Shown piece after piece: positions 63,935 to 64,000 of a DNA stretch of 64,000 nt. The DNA is from Moritella sp. F3. Lineage in GTDB: Bacteria > Pseudomonadota > Gammaproteobacteria > Enterobacterales > Moritellaceae. The translations under genes were made by a program, and so were the position numbers. The stretch lies in contig NZ_BLRL01000010.1 in the NCBI RefSeq assembly GCF_015082335.1, forward strand, positions 107,243 to 171,242, in the 5' to 3' direction. Position 1 is the first letter of the stretch; every line of letters begins with the position of its first letter. The notes below the pieces were generated by a model, which was not told the DNA's origin, did not search any database, and saw nothing but the letters and a program-made list of their open reading frames with translations.

Positions 63935-64000
63935 AATTGAAGAGTTTGATCATGGCTCAGATTGAACGCTGGCGGTAGGCTTAACACATGCAAGTCGAGC
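63935..64000 (+). rRNA. rrs: 16S ribosomal RNA, 5' fragment
   Basis: The sequence from AATTGAAGAGTTTGATCATGG onward is the universal bacterial 16S start. ATTGAACGCTGGCGG and TAGGCTTAACACATGCAAGTCGAGC follow, as in gammaproteobacteria. The gene continues past the right edge. Confidence 0.98.

Noticed and set aside
1..64000. CRISPR arrays, insertion sequences, prophage or integrase genes, tRNA genes
   Set aside because: No regularly spaced repeats, transposase or integrase motifs, or tRNA-like cloverleafs were recognised in the window.

Overview
The window reads as chromosomal DNA of a marine gammaproteobacterium. Housekeeping neighbourhoods match enterobacterial and Vibrio order: prkB/yheU, yheS/yheV/slyD/slyX/fkpA, rsd/hemE, bamD/rluD/pgeF/clpB. 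The rRNA promoter and 16S 5' end are also gammaproteobacterial in type. AT-rich spacers, a reductase plus front-end type desaturase pair, a TonB2/TtpC operon and several chemosensory genes suggest a psychrophilic Alteromonadales/Vibrionales-like organism. Moritella or a close relative is my best guess; this is inference from gene content, not a database match.

Region 1 (1-15172) is an organophosphorus and solute uptake region. The first minus-strand block holds a LysR regulator, UgpA/UgpE/UgpB-like importer genes and a PHP-domain phosphoesterase cut by the window edge. The second holds a periplasmic binding protein, a cytoplasmic alkaline-phosphatase-superfamily phosphodiesterase, two permeases, an ATPase and a HAD-IB phosphatase. 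Both blocks have Pho-box-like 11-bp direct repeats at their 5' ends, so I read them as phosphate-starvation scavenging systems. Between them lie an SMR transporter and the desaturase operon. A stand-alone Cache sensor lies divergent to the second block.

Region 2 (15366-26647) carries an unrecognised lipoprotein, two small membrane proteins, proline catabolism (PutA plus a detached C-terminal ALDH-like domain), methylglyoxal synthase, GTP cyclohydrolase II, a SieB-family membrane protein, a siroheme-synthase-like protein with a decayed methyltransferase half, and the lysine exporter LysO.

Region 3 (26725-39733) is the prkB-yheU ... yheS-yheV-slyD ... slyX-fkpA ... rsd series. It is interrupted by a six-gene TonB2 energy-transduction operon preceded by a Fur-box-like site, and by a small NTF2-like gene.

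Region 4 (40251-48892) holds hemE, bamD, rluD, pgeF and clpB (with a very good sigma-32 promoter), then a tandem glycine riboswitch in front of an alanine/glycine:cation symporter.

Region 5 (49067-55908) is a compact MoxR/Bat operon: AAA ATPase, DUF58, DUF4381, two von Willebrand A proteins and a BatD-like protein. Region 6 (56137-63386) holds a NarL-type two-component pair, a DUF3302/HlyD pair, an outer-membrane barrel, a DUF924 protein and a chemoreceptor. The window ends with an rrn P1-type promoter, leader with boxA, and the first 66 bases of a 16S rRNA gene.
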